In this document: in pieces, positions 10,981-22,452 of the stretch
Position numbering within the stretch: position 1 is the stretch's first letter
How the letters are laid out: each line of letters begins with the position of its first letter
Assembly: GCA_905397405.1 (NCBI GenBank)
Contig: CAJPVJ010000341.1
Span: forward strand, 1-27,671
Direction of reading: 5' to 3'
DNA: 27,671 nt
Origin: Oppiella nova
Taxonomy: Eukaryota > Arthropoda > Arachnida > Sarcoptiformes > Oppiidae
Translations under genes and position numbers: made by a program
The notes under the pieces: model-generated
Seen by the model: the letters and a program-made list of their open reading frames with translations, nothing else
The model's database searches: none
Told to the model about the DNA's origin: nothing

Positions 10981-12780
10981 CTACTCTATGATACTATAAT
11001 ACACTCTTATATACTGTATTGTACGACAACTTATATTTATACTGTTTTAATGGTTTTACAAAAATATGGTCCGAATATTGCATATAACTTATAATAGTAA
11101 TAGTAATCAACATTCAGATTCCTCATTAATACTTCAATTATTTGCAATAGCAATGAAATTTAATTCTTATGATACTTTTGCTATCTTTAACAAATAAATT
11201 TTCTGAATTCAGTTTATAAATACTAATATATTAGTTTTTATCAAGTGTTTAAATGACCACTAATTAATTAATTAATCTTATTAATGATTAAAAGTAGCAT
11301 CAAATTTCAATTTTGTATATTTTAAAATTTTTACTAAAATTAGCTAAACATTAAATTTATTACTATGTGATCCTCAAATGTTTAACATAAGATAATTTTA
11401 TTATAAAATTAACTTATTTGAAACTATATTTTAAATACAATTCTGTTTAAATAAAAATATATTTTAACTAAATAAAATGGTGCATTTAAAACACTATATT
11501 TGACTTTTAAATACTATATTTTCTTTTTAACCTCAAGTATTCATTATATCTGTTGAATGTTATTAGGGTTTCATATGTAGAGTACTAACGAGACAAATGA
11601 GGAAATATGGTATCAATTATTGATATTCCGAGTCAAATGTTTGTCAATAAGTGAATGCAGTTAAGAGCATAACATAGAGAAGCGGTTGACATTAACGCTT
11701 GTGCTCTACTGATCACTAAACATTATATTTATATAATAGTAGTTACTCTTCAAAACAATTGCAATCAACATTATTCGTGTTAATATTTTCTAAGATCATC
11801 TAAAAACCATAAAAATCGTGACAAAATTTAAATATTTAACATTAATTGTTTTTATTCAGATCTAGAAATGCTTATAATTTCCGGTCAATGGATAAGAAAA
11901 GGCTAACAAAAAAAGGACTAAAATGAGCCTTTGGTTCACTTTTCCCATGGATTTAAAGATTTTGAAAAGAGCAGTGAATATGAGTTTATGAATGCATTCA
12001 TATCTGCACTGAATTTGTGTGAATACAATATAACGGGAACTCATTCTCCAATATATGTATGTATTTGTCTGTACTTTTCAGTGATTGTGTGATCTTTCTG
12101 TGAGGTTTACTTTTGTTGACCCTTTCAATCGATTGTAACAAATATACAAATGACCACAAAATGTATTTGACTTATTCATACAAAATCGTTACAATGCTTT
12201 GCGGTCCGGTATTTCCGGTCAAAGACAATAAGGATTATAATCGTATAAATTCAGTCTCCGATGTTTTCAAATTCAAAATTATAGATTTCACTCAAAACCC
12301 TTTTATCAGGCAATCTGTTCCCAAAATTTCATAATTCAATACACAAGGAAATCATTGATACAAATAATCGCATTTTGAAAATTCAATTCTGTGTTCACTT
12401 TATTTTTATGATCTTATGTTAAGAATCTTAAAGTCGAGCCATCTATATATTTCTTTTAAACATATATAAAAACATTTTTTATAACTTTCAAAAAGTTTAA
12501 GAAACTATTCTGATACATTATAAACAGTAAATAATTTAAACATTAATTATAATCATATCAATTAATCGAGTACATATGAAGCAAATAGGCAGCGGTATTG
12601 GAAATGATATTATTAAACAATGGTATAATTTATTTGATTTTCGATGCGAATAAATATTGAGCGAAAGAATACATTAGAGTTTCATCTAATTGAGAGCCAA
12701 TGCATCGAAAATACAGTATAAGAAATGATAGCCTTTTGTGATGTTTGGTCGGCAAACATAGCAATAACAAGAAATGCGTG
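10981..12780. other. AT-rich gene desert
   Basis: Long A/T-biased stretches with TAAT repeats near 11265. The small ORFs at 11862-12044 (-) and 12113-12334 (+) lack family motifs and are not supported. Confidence 0.5.
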
Positions 12781-13030
12781 GATTTTTTGGTGGTAATCCC
12801 CGTCGATCCAGAGTTACGTGACGGCGCTATTCTCTAAATTAAAGAAGGGGTGGAGGAGGGGGAGGACCTCAATGAATGATAGACCTCTGAGTTGACCCCA
12901 TGAACCCTGGCTTCCAAATGAAATGAATGCAACGTTCAGTGGAGTTGGAGCTAAAAGTTGTGGTGACTTCTTAGGATGGGTTGGTATCATCACGACTCCC
13001 TTTACTGGCTTTTCTCGTTTCAAAGGATCA
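12781..13030. other. GC-elevated block with polypurine run and receptor half-sites
   Basis: It contains a G-rich polypurine run (12842-12868) and, at 12893-12906, two nuclear-receptor half-sites. Overlapping ORFs on both strands (12814-13023 -, 12923-13105 +) show no homology. It is a candidate regulatory element between the two genes. Confidence 0.35.
12893..12906 (-). promoter_or_regulatory. Possible nuclear-receptor element (DR2)
   Basis: The minus strand reads GGTTCA-TG-GGGTCA, two AGGTCA-like half-sites in direct repeat with 2-nt spacing. COUP-TF/Svp proteins tolerate varied spacing on such repeats (established for the family). Each half-site differs from AGGTCA at one position, so it may be chance. 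Confidence 0.25.
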
Positions 13031-13640
13031 CTATTTGTAACAAAGAATCAAAAGCCAATACAATTTGTTTTCATATTCTTTGGATACGTTTTCAAATTAT
13101 ATTAAATTTTCAGTTTTACAAAAACAAACATGATTTATAAAAAAGGATTACAGATCAGTGCTATTTATATTTTAAATGATAATTTTCAGCATTTATCATT
13201 TTAAAATATATTTTTTAGAAGAATTATAGTTAAGTATATGTCATATACTATATGATCATGTTTGTTTTGTAATGTGCAATACTTTTCATATATTAATAGA
13301 CTTATTATTGGTCAAAACTATTTTACTTTTATGAATGGTAGTGTTTTTGTGGGAGTTATTTACGGCATAAATATATTTTAGTATAATTTTGAAACTCTAA
13401 ACCCCAATGACTATTATATTAGATGCGGTCTTAGGATTTACATAAAAACTACAAATGAAATGTGATTTCAATTGATTTGATTTCGCAAACACAAAATCTT
13501 GTCAATTGAGTTACTTTTTTGGCAATTAATTGACTCCCCTTTAGTTCACACATATATAGATACGAATAGAAAAAATGAAATCATTGTAGATTTGGTTATC
13601 TATTAAATAAGTTGTGGATCATTGGCATGATATGATTGGC
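13031..13640. other. AT-rich intergenic DNA
   Basis: No gene, repeat or structure recognised. Confidence 0.5.
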
Positions 13641-13790
13641 AACATTTTTATAGCAGAGAGCGACGTTAAAAGCAGTCGGTGTGAGTCGGGTGGTGTCGGT
13701 GCAGCACTGGAACAGTAGTTCGTGTATTGTGTGGCTGTAGTGGTGGTGCTGTGGAGCGAACGGCACAGACTATAGAAGAAAGTCTTTTCA
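13641..13790. promoter_or_regulatory. GC-rich island with TATA-like element; candidate core promoter or leader exon
   Basis: About 130 bp that is roughly half G+C begins abruptly in AT-rich DNA. On the plus strand TTTTATAG (about 13646-13653) lies about 25 nt upstream of GCAGTC (A at 13674), a spacing like TATA to initiator, and CGAACGG at 13757 resembles part of the Drosophila MTE. On the minus strand the same edge reads TATAAAA, so orientation is not settled. No coding frame with homology follows. Confidence 0.25.
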
Positions 13791-14118
13791 TTTAATATTT
13801 TCAGTTGAATGAGTGAATTGAAAGGCCTGTAAATGTGGTCATGAGTTCCGTTTTGTTGGAGGCGATCGACTGTTCAGAAATTACAATAAGCAGTCATTCA
13901 GTTATACAGTTATCCTGTTTTTTGCCAAAACTAAGTAAAATTTGAACCCGAAATCGGTTTACAGATAGCTTTCGGTCCTCTTTTTTTCTGTGGTTTAGTT
14001 TATGACTAGTCGTCGAAACCTTGGGGCAGAAGATGAGGAGAAGGACTACAATAACCACCAGAACTAAACCTAATGACCATTAGAGCATTTTTTATATAAT
14101 AATAATTTCCCACCGGCT

Positions 14119-14196
14119 ATGAGTGCATTGAGTGCTATGGCTCTGGCTATGACTATAACCACTGTTTCGCTTATCATATTATTGCTAATGAAATAG
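14119..14196 (+). CDS. Possible 25-residue hydrophobic micropeptide
   Basis: ATG at 14119 opens 25 codons ending in TAG. The product begins MSALSAMALAM and residues 6-24 are almost wholly hydrophobic, with one terminal Lys, like a single membrane span. It lies about 330 bp downstream of the GC-rich island on the same strand, which is why it is listed. Short hydrophobic ORFs arise readily by chance, and no family assignment is made. Confidence 0.12.
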   Translation: MSALSAMALAMTITTVSLIILLLMK

Positions 14197-14660
14197 AGAA
14201 GTCATGCATTCAAGCCATAGATACATCCAATGCCTCAATGCAATACAATATTCCTCCCTTTCCCTGTCCTTATGAATTATGACTTTCCATTGTATAAGAG
14301 GGCCCGCCATTAGAGTGTAGTACCACATCATTATATCGGCCCTAATTTCATAATTTCGATACACTATTGAACAGCTCTAACAGTAATACACTTTTCTATC
14401 TTTTCTATTAGAAAGCGTTTTACACATTGAATAAAATGTTTATGTTTTATAGCTTATGTTTATTACTAATTATTTAATAAATTTAGATTTGATTAATAAT
14501 CTAAAGAGGATCATAATATTGATAGATCCATTTTACATTGATGAATTAGGTTTTAAAAGTAGATATTAAAAATATAGACAAATTAAAAATAACTTATTGC
14601 GTTAATTTAGTTAAAATATGTTAAATTACATTAAAATAGTACATAAATAAAATTTGAAAG

Positions 14661-14709
<49 letters not shown>

Positions 14710-16840
14710 ATCTTAAAGCAAAGTATAAAATTATGTGATTATTATAGTGTAGAAGTGATGAACAAAGAAAATCGTTGAAATTAAATAATAATTGGCGTTC
14801 ATGTAAGGCAACCACTATTAAACACCTTAATGTCTAAAGTTTTGCATTTCTTTTGGATTGACTCACGCTTTGAAAGAACTCTTGTATAGAAACACCTGAG
14901 AAGTAGCAGTGGTTTATAATTATTAATCTCAACGATAATCAACCAAAACGTGACTTTATACTTCATATTATAATATATTAACTAAACAGTGAACAACTTT
15001 ACCATTCTTACAACATGCTATCTGAAAGCCATATTAAAATATAATTAGTGGCAGATATAGTGAAATTAATATAATTATTATTAATTATCAAATAAAATGT
15101 TTGTTTCTAGATGTTAATAAATAAAATCTTTTATAAGTATTAAATTAGTAAAGCTATGTTTGCCCTGAATGTACAGTAGAAACTCGCTAACATAAAATAT
15201 GAACAATACTGTAAAAATGTTTAATTCACCAGATTTGTTTATTCATTTATAATGTAAGCATTCTTGCAATAGACTCTAACTCTAAGATTGAAAGAGTTTA
15301 TAATTTGATTTTGTTTTATACATATTTCTTATAAATTGTTGTGTTTAAGTTTATATATAAATTTATTTAAACAGTAATTATATATATTTTTATATTTATA
15401 TAAACAGACAACAAGAATGTGTTGGAAGAGCAGAGGAATGCGAGCCATTCAATGATGTCATGTATAGCAAAGTTTTGGTGTTATTATTGCATAAAATTCT
15501 TTGATTCCGGAAATAGTTGAGGATTTAATAAAAAGGCTTTTGTTGTGTCGGCAATGATGTAAACCTGTGTCACAAAAGAGAGACACTTATCACTGATGAC
15601 AGCCAACGGATTTACTTTTAAAAGTAAACCATTTTTTGTTAGGACTCCACTCTAATCATGTGCTCATAAACTCAATAAACTCTTTTATCAGCACTGTTTC
15701 AGATTCGCGTGAAACCTATTTTCCAATTATATTCTTCACTTAAATTATGGCCTTTTTTCGCGTCTATTGACTGAAGAATAAATTGATAAATGGATCAAAA
15801 AGACTGACATTTCTTCTAAAATTCAATTCTTTTTGTACAGAATAACAAATATGATAATAAATTATTTATTTATTAAATTTACTTTTAATAATAAATATTT
15901 AAGATAGTTTCATTTGAATTAATTGCAAAATTGGTTAAAGAGAAAGACATAATAATGTTATTTTGTATTGAATGAAATATCCAATTCTGTGTAAAGTATT
16001 AGATATTAATGCATGAATTGAATGCAGAAATGTGTACATATTTATATTGTACTGCAAATCTCCCACTAACTTCAATACAGTATTTGTGATTATATAACAT
16101 AATATAATACAGTATAAGATATAATATACAATCAAATAGAGAAACATCTGCTTCTGTTTCATTTGAGGCAAATATTTTGGTTTCATTCAATGGACGAGAG
16201 CTCTACTTTCATAACTTATTAGATTTGGAGGACTTCTCATATTGTATTCATTCGTCCGACACTTAAATAACATCTTTTATTAACAAAAGTCAATTCAAGT
16301 TCCAAAACAAATACTGTATAAAAGTGTCAAAATGTGGATATATTCTCAAATAAAATAATATGTTGTGTGAAAACTCTACTATATATTATAATTACTTGTA
16401 TTTTAACTTGTTGTTAAGATAATTATATTACAGTTAATTTCAATAAAAAAATGATCAAACTCAATAGAGCTTACTTAAACATATAAGTAAAGTGAATAGA
16501 TCTGGGGGTAAAGTATGTGAGATGTTTATTATGGGCATATAATGAGAAAGTAGTCATCAATGAGTTTGTTTATGAAAGAAAAATAGTCAAACATTAGAGT
16601 GCGAGCACTGATGACAGACCCGAGAATGTATTGACAAACCGGAAAAGTATGGAAGATATTACACATAGCATAGCATTACAACATTTGCTCAAATAATCAT
16701 TAATGGTTTGCTGAATAGACTGTTGTAATGCTACTGTATATTCTATATATTGTAGTGTATATTCTTAGTATTAATGGTAACATGAGTTGATCCACAGTTT
16801 TAGTGCATCACTTAAATGGCTTTACTGTCGATATTTTCCC
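14197..16840. other. AT-rich intergenic DNA
   Basis: Contains the compound microsatellite at 14656-14709 and one CAGCACTG octamer (15689-15696). The small minus ORFs at 14621-14815, 15935-16186 and 15999-16190 are low-complexity or AT-driven and unsupported. Confidence 0.5.
14656..14709. repeat. Compound (GAAA)n-(GA)n microsatellite
   Basis: About seven GAAA units pass directly into about 13 GA units, suggesting the tetramer arose by mutation within a purine tract. Confidence 0.97.
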
Positions 16841-16880
16841 GCAAAGTGAAAGCAACCGAAAGAACACTGAATTGGAGTTA

Positions 16881-16956
16881 CAGTGAAGGCACTGGCAGTC
16901 AAACTACAAACACAGTGAAGAGACCAACGATTGAGTGCCTTATAGTGCCTTCACTG
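16881..16956. repeat. Perfect 13-bp inverted repeat, 50-nt spacer
   Basis: CAGTGAAGGCACT (16881-16893) is exactly complementary to AGTGCCTTCACTG (16944-16956). ACAGTGAA recurs three times (16880, 16912, 16962) and AGTGCCTT twice (16934, 16944). It sits 23 bp before the duplicated segment at 16979. It could be an unidentified short repeat element or an RNA hairpin. Confidence 0.75.
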
Positions 16957-16978
16957 CACTGTACAGTGAACTAGATTT

Positions 16979-17068
16979 GAGCCCAAAGTATATCCCAAGT
17001 CAAGTGTGAAACCCCTAAAATCGCTTCGACCACAAACTGCAGCGCTTTTGTCAATGCATCACATCAGA

Positions 17069-17072
<4 letters not shown>
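16979..17072. repeat. Duplicated segment C, copy 1
   Basis: 94 bp of non-repetitive sequence is identical base for base to 22120-22213, and both run into a TC tract. The exact identity over 5.1 kb of separation indicates a very recent event or an assembly join. Confidence 0.95.

Positions 17073-17105
<33 letters not shown>
17073..17105. repeat. (TC)n microsatellite
   Basis: Perfect TC tract ending the duplicated segment C, copy 1. It continues into CCAGAT. Confidence 0.97.
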
Positions 17106-17107
<2 letters not shown>

Positions 17108-18947
17108 GATTTGCTACAATTTGATGAGGACTGAGTGTATTTGGTTTCCCTCATTGATTCAATTATAGTGATCGCAAATATCAGTGCATAACTGTCTGAC
17201 ACAACAACACAATCTCTTTTGCTATACATTTGGACCGATTTTTGTTTTGTTTTTTCTCTCTTCTCTAGGTTTTTCACTTGTTTCGATACAAATTGTATAA
17301 TGTATATAATGGTGTTTGGATATTTTGTGGAGTTTATTACATTGGATAGAATATTTACTTAAATATAAGTTGCGATACAATAAACAGTTATACTTCTAAG
17401 ACTGACAGCACTGGTAAGCCGAGTATTTGTTGCTCAATGCCAACAACAAAAGCTGACCGAACTATACGAAAGTGAATCTATATATAGAGGAAAGTGTGAA
17501 ATGAGATCAAATTGAACTTCTCCTCCAAATAAGTTCTTTTGGCTCTAATATAATCTCTGCCTTTAATATAAACGCATACTTTGACCAAAAGAGTGAATAG
17601 AAATGCTTAAATGAGTCGCTCTGTTGACAGACTATAAGATACTAAACATGAAATCACAAGAAACACATCCAACAGATATATTTTTGAAAGCATAGCTACA
17701 CTATAGCGTCAAACACACATCATTTGAAGTCCTTTTAACAAACTGAATAACAAAAAACTAAAAATATGATTTTCAGACCACTTTTTGTTGAATAAATCAG
17801 TAAATCTAAACTTTTTAACTACTTGCACCGCGACTACTTTACACTACCTTTTCTAGTATTTCTAAACTATTTGCACTTTTAATATAATTTTTTCGGAAAC
17901 TTTTTTGGTCACTCAATCTATAATCTGATTGAAAAATTATACAGAATATGGCAAACTAGACGTAAACGAGAAGTACAATAGCTTAGGAAAAGTAATTTAA
18001 AATCAATTTGTGGTTTTAAAAGAGTGTCCAAATGTCCAATTGAGGATCAAATCTACAAAACTTTACATTTTCATCGCTTTTACTTCAAAGTGAGTTACAG
18101 TAGAAGTACTTCTTTGAAGTCATGTGTGAAAATCAGTGACACAAATGCGCCCTAAAAGAGACTTTCCGGCATTGCATCCATTTTTAGTTTTATTTCAAAT
18201 CAAATTGTCTTTATTATCCATTAAAGCATACACTGTTGTACAGCAATTGATTTATTTGTAAAGTATAAATACTTAATAAATTCAAAAATTTAAATATAAA
18301 AATAATTCCGTAATATTTAAAATTACAAATTTTTCATTTTAAACAGAATTTTTAAAAATTAAAATTATTTTTTAAATATAAATTAAATGCTAGTTATATA
18401 GTAATAATATTTGTAAGCCATTTATTATAAACCAATAGTATATAAAATTAATAAAAATATAAAATTAAAACCGATTAAAGTTGTATTAAGTTTTTGGTAC
18501 TGTTTTTACATAAAGAAAGCTAATAAAAGAGTCGATTGTAAATGCAATCAATGTTTGAGTAAATTAGTTATGAATTGTTATCACAGAAAAGTAATTATGT
18601 GTTTATATTAGTGGCGGTCATATCAATAGCTACAGTACTTTAGAGCCAGTACAGTAATTTGTAAGTCTCTCAGGCAATGTACTACTAATGCAAACCATAT
18701 AATAGTGGACATGAAATGGGAAGTACATTAACAGCGTATGACCGCTCAGGAAAGCAAATGAATTAAACAATTATTGAGACAAAAGTCCAAAAAATAATTC
18801 AAAATAACAGTAAATTTGCAATCAATTTGGTATTTGATATAGTAATACAATAAAACAAATAGCTTCAATATTTAAAGATCATAAATTTTATAATACTATT
18901 AAACTGTTAATTAAAGAGTTTAGTTATAGGGACACAAATAACAATTT
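17106..18947. other. AT-rich intergenic DNA
   Basis: No gene recognised. The minus ORF 17059-17277 reads the TC tract and is rejected. One CAGCACTG octamer occurs at 17406-17413. Confidence 0.5.
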
Positions 18948-18977
18948 GTGAGTGAGAGTGAGTGAGTGAGTGAGTGA

Positions 18978-19011
<34 letters not shown>
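18948..19011. repeat. Compound (GTGA)n-(GA)n microsatellite
   Basis: GTGA/GAGT units pass into a GA tract of about 24 bp. The same compound arrangement in the same orientation recurs at 19515. Confidence 0.97.
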
Positions 19012-19014
<3 letters not shown>

Positions 19015-19514
19015 AGTTTTATACACTATGTTTAAGTTCTTTTTATGGATTTGAATATCCTACAGTCTGTATATTATAGGATTTGAATGTATGATTAAAT
19101 GAATTTAGTTCATTACAATAATGTGGAAAACAATATGTGACTTATTGTCAATAAGTTATTGATATCTAAGAGGTCTACAAAATAATCATTTATTTGTCAT
19201 GTCGTCAAGCATTCAATTTGGAGACAAGTTTTGCTTGAAAGTTGGTGTCATTTATTGAATAGTTTGATATAAATTTAATGTCAATTGTGTTGTTGTGCTC
19301 ATTGGGTAGTGACGAATGGGAACAGTGTGCGGCATGGCATGTGTTTCGCATTATATTCACATTTATTAAGTTTTGGGAATTCATTTCCAAATTCAATATT
19401 CATAGAAATTGCAGAAAGTATTGAATTTTGTATTTCATTCAGCTTTCTATACAATTGTATTGATTGGAAGTTAGTTTTTGTATCTATTTGTTTGTCTGTA
19501 ATGAATGAAATGCT

Positions 19515-19532
19515 GTGAGAGAGTGAGTGAGT

Positions 19533-19566
<34 letters not shown>
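19515..19566. repeat. Compound (GTGA)n-(GA)n microsatellite
   Basis: Second copy of the GTGA-to-GA arrangement, about 570 bp from the first. It produces the Arg/Glu- and Ser/Leu-repeat ORFs on both strands here. Confidence 0.97.
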
Positions 19567-19569
<3 letters not shown>

Positions 19570-21200
19570 GTGGGAGAGAGGAAATCAATTGACCCTCTGG
19601 TGGTCGTATGGAGGGGTGACGCCTTTGGTGACGATTGCAACAAACGATTGGACTCACATAACAATGGCTTTTGTTTTTGCAACTCTTTCATTGGTAAGAC
19701 TGTCGGTCAGCACATGGAGGCGGGTCTTGATCTCGATTTCTAATTGAAGAGAGAGGTCAGTGCGTTGGCTATAATGCCGTATATGTTATACAGTTAGACG
19801 AGTATTGGTTTCTCCTGATGATTAGCCCACACTATTCTAGGGGTAGATTAAAGTGCTTTTGAGTATTAGTGTTAGTATTGATAGAAAAAGAGTACAACTC
19901 TTATGTAATGCTAACAAAATGAATGCGAAGAGGAAGAGCTAAGTGTGCTTTTGCCACAAAAAAGGATAGACTGAGTAGTGGTCGCAAAAAATGAGAGAAT
20001 TGACTGATAAATGGCTTTTTCTCTCTCGATCTCGTTATGAGACACAACACATCTAACGCTCAAAACTGGACTAAAAGCCCAAAAAGTGATCGCGATTTTT
20101 GGCTTTAGGGGACACAATAGCACTGATATTAGACTTCATTGCTGTTCAGTTAATGAGATTTTCTCTTTTATTCTGTGGAGACAAATGAACCAAAGATTGC
20201 CATCACATCACGAATGTAACCAAATATACATCTATTCTATTGCCAGCTATCAGTGCCAAAGAGGACAACACAAACATATTAAACAGACCACAAGAATGCC
20301 AGTCCCAGTGTCACGACTTTCACAACATATCTATGATATAACAGATATTACAAGAATATTATTTTGTTGGCACTGTTACCACTATTACCACTGTTAACAC
20401 TGCTGGATATCTTCATATAAAAACATTACTGAATAGCTCTAAAGCTATCAAAATGATAAAAAAGTTATTTACAACTTCATACACACTCACATTTATCGAC
20501 AGATTGTATTTTGTATGCTATTAGTTTTAATTAATTGTGATAAACTCATTAACTTATTCTAGACTAGTTAGATTAATTATTTCAACTTTTAATATATTGT
20601 AAAATTTTTTAAAAAGATTAAATAAAAATATTTAAATTAGAATATAACAAAATAATGAATATACCATAATGTTAAATAAAACTTAAAATGTCTTGATATT
20701 TTAAAAGGAAAACGCTTACTACTGGGTATGATCTAAACTGAAGTTAAGCTAGACAAACTTTATTTAATTTATTAAAACTTTAAAATTTAAATTCAAAGTT
20801 GAATTTAGTAAAAAATTAAGGAATATATGGAAAATGTATTAAAATATGAAGAATTGGTATAATTTGAAGGAAAGTTTCGCCAAAACAGTGTTTTTTGTAA
20901 TGAATAATAAATGAAAGCAATACTTGATTTTTCTTTACTATATTTGAGAAAAGATGAAAAATTTAGTATTTGTATAGCTTTTTGTGAAATTTGAGAAACA
21001 ATTGATCGATAGGTTAGACACTATCTATAAGTCATTGCAGAACATTGCGTTAACTTATAGAGCGTTCAGAAACACAAGAACTGCAGAAGTGTTTCAACTC
21101 TAACATTAAGGGTTACATCAGTTGATTGTGTGCTTCAATTAGATTAGGGTTTTGAAAGAATATCTCATTTATATTGATATGTGAGATACGAACACAAATG
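19567..21200. other. Intergenic DNA, no gene recognised
   Basis: 19567-20400 is slightly GC-richer than the surroundings and carries overlapping chance ORFs on both strands (19911-20123 -, 20086-20397 +). 20400-21200 is strongly AT-rich. Confidence 0.5.
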
Positions 21201-21785
21201 AGATACTCAGCACTGGTAGCTCATTGTTAGCGCAGACATCATAGCCATCACAAGCAAAAAGCGAGTAATTCGGTGCAGACTGTGCTCTCAATTATACAGC
21301 ACTCAAATGGAGTGGCAATGAAAGTGACACAACGTTTTCGCACATAAGACTGTTTGCCAGCAAATGATGATTTCGATGAACGCCTAAAAATGTCGATTCA
21401 ATGCATTCAATGACCGCATGTTTTAGAGGCCCAGAGGGGGAGCCGTGAGATTAGAATCGCTACTCATTTATGCCATGAATGATATGAATGAATGTTTTAA
21501 TGTCGAGTCGAGTCTCTCATGTCCTCCTGTTTTGGTCCAAACTTTAATTTCCTGACTCTTGTGAAGACGTGCTGCTTCTTTAAGTCGTGGGTCAGCACCG
21601 GATCACTCACTCAGACAGACACACGAGTGTCGAGAACACCATTTCTGGTGCCAAAGCCTTTGCAAACTAAATGAGTGAAAGAGTGGCACCGGATTAGCAG
21701 CCTTTCCATTGCGTAACAAAGCGCTTGTGACAGATAATTGTGTGTCAGGTCTTTGCATATGCATATCAAATGATCACTTCTCTCA

Positions 21786-21990
21786 CTCTTATGTATCAAA
21801 TACAGTAGTGCTCGGGAAGGGTAGGGAAGGGCAGCTCAGAGTTTGGTAAACAGTGCAACTTTTGCTAACTTTATAAAAATTATTACAAAACCAATCAGAT
21901 AATTTAGCACCAATGTGATTTAGGCGCTAAACAAACTGGTAAAATATAATAGTCTGGGAAAAGGAGGCCAGTTGTGAAGCACCCGTTGGT
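21786..21990. repeat. 205-bp direct repeat, copy A
   Basis: Matches 22248-22452 with four mismatches by eye (offset 462). It carries an intact four-run G-quadruplex motif. The flanks on both sides differ from those of copy B. Confidence 0.95.
21814..21831 (+). other. G-quadruplex-type motif (intact in copy A)
   Basis: GGGAAGGGTAGGGAAGGG has four GGG runs with 2-nt loops. In copy B the first run is AGG (A at 22276), so the motif drops to three full runs. Confidence 0.7.
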
Positions 21991-22119
21991 GGCACTCTCT
22001 GAGCACTGTTTGTGATTCATTTGCTTTGATAGTAATTCTTTGGAGAATTGTGCAAATGTTATGGTATATACTGTAAGTGCATATAACACACCATTGCTTT
22101 TGACTAATAAACGCACGCA

Positions 22120-22209
22120 GAGCCCAAAGTATATCCCAAGTCAAGTGTGAAACCCCTAAAATCGCTTCGACCACAAACTGCAGCGCTTTTGTCAATGCAT
22201 CACATCAGA

Positions 22210-22213
<4 letters not shown>
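22120..22213. repeat. Duplicated segment C, copy 2
   Basis: Identical over 94 bp to 16979-17072, same orientation. It starts abruptly after ACGCACGCA and runs into the TC tract that leads straight into copy B of the 205-bp repeat. Confidence 0.95.

Positions 22214-22250
<37 letters not shown>
22214..22250. repeat. (TC)n microsatellite at a duplication junction
   Basis: Perfect TC tract joining segment C copy 2 to repeat copy B. The matching place before copy A has only a short TCTCACTCTT. Confidence 0.97.
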
Positions 22251-22254
<4 letters not shown>

Positions 22255-22452
22255 GTATCAAATACAGTAGTGCTCAGGAAGGGTAGGGAAGGGCAGCTCA
22301 GAGTTTGGTAAACAGTGCAACTTTTGTTAACTTTATAAAAATTATTACAAAACCAATCAGATAATTTAGCACCAATGTGATTTAGGCGCTAAACAAACTG
22401 GTAAAATATAATAGTCTGGGAAAAGGAGGGCAGTTGCGAAGCACCCGTTGGT
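22248..22452. repeat. 205-bp direct repeat, copy B
   Basis: Differs from copy A at four sites by eye: CTCAGG for CTCGGG, TTGTTAAC for TTGCTAAC, GGAGGGCA for GGAGGCCA, and GTTGCGAAG for GTTGTGAAG. After ACCCGTTGGT the two copies diverge completely. Confidence 0.95.

Noticed and set aside
19299-19747. ORFs with Ser/Leu or Arg/Glu repeats on both strands
   Set aside because: They are translations of the (GTGA)n-(GA)n tract in different frames.
21208-21260. GCACTGGTAGCTCATTGTTAGCGC resembling a tRNA or tRNA-derived SINE A-box region
   Set aside because: The D-stem does not pair properly and no B-box follows at the expected distance.
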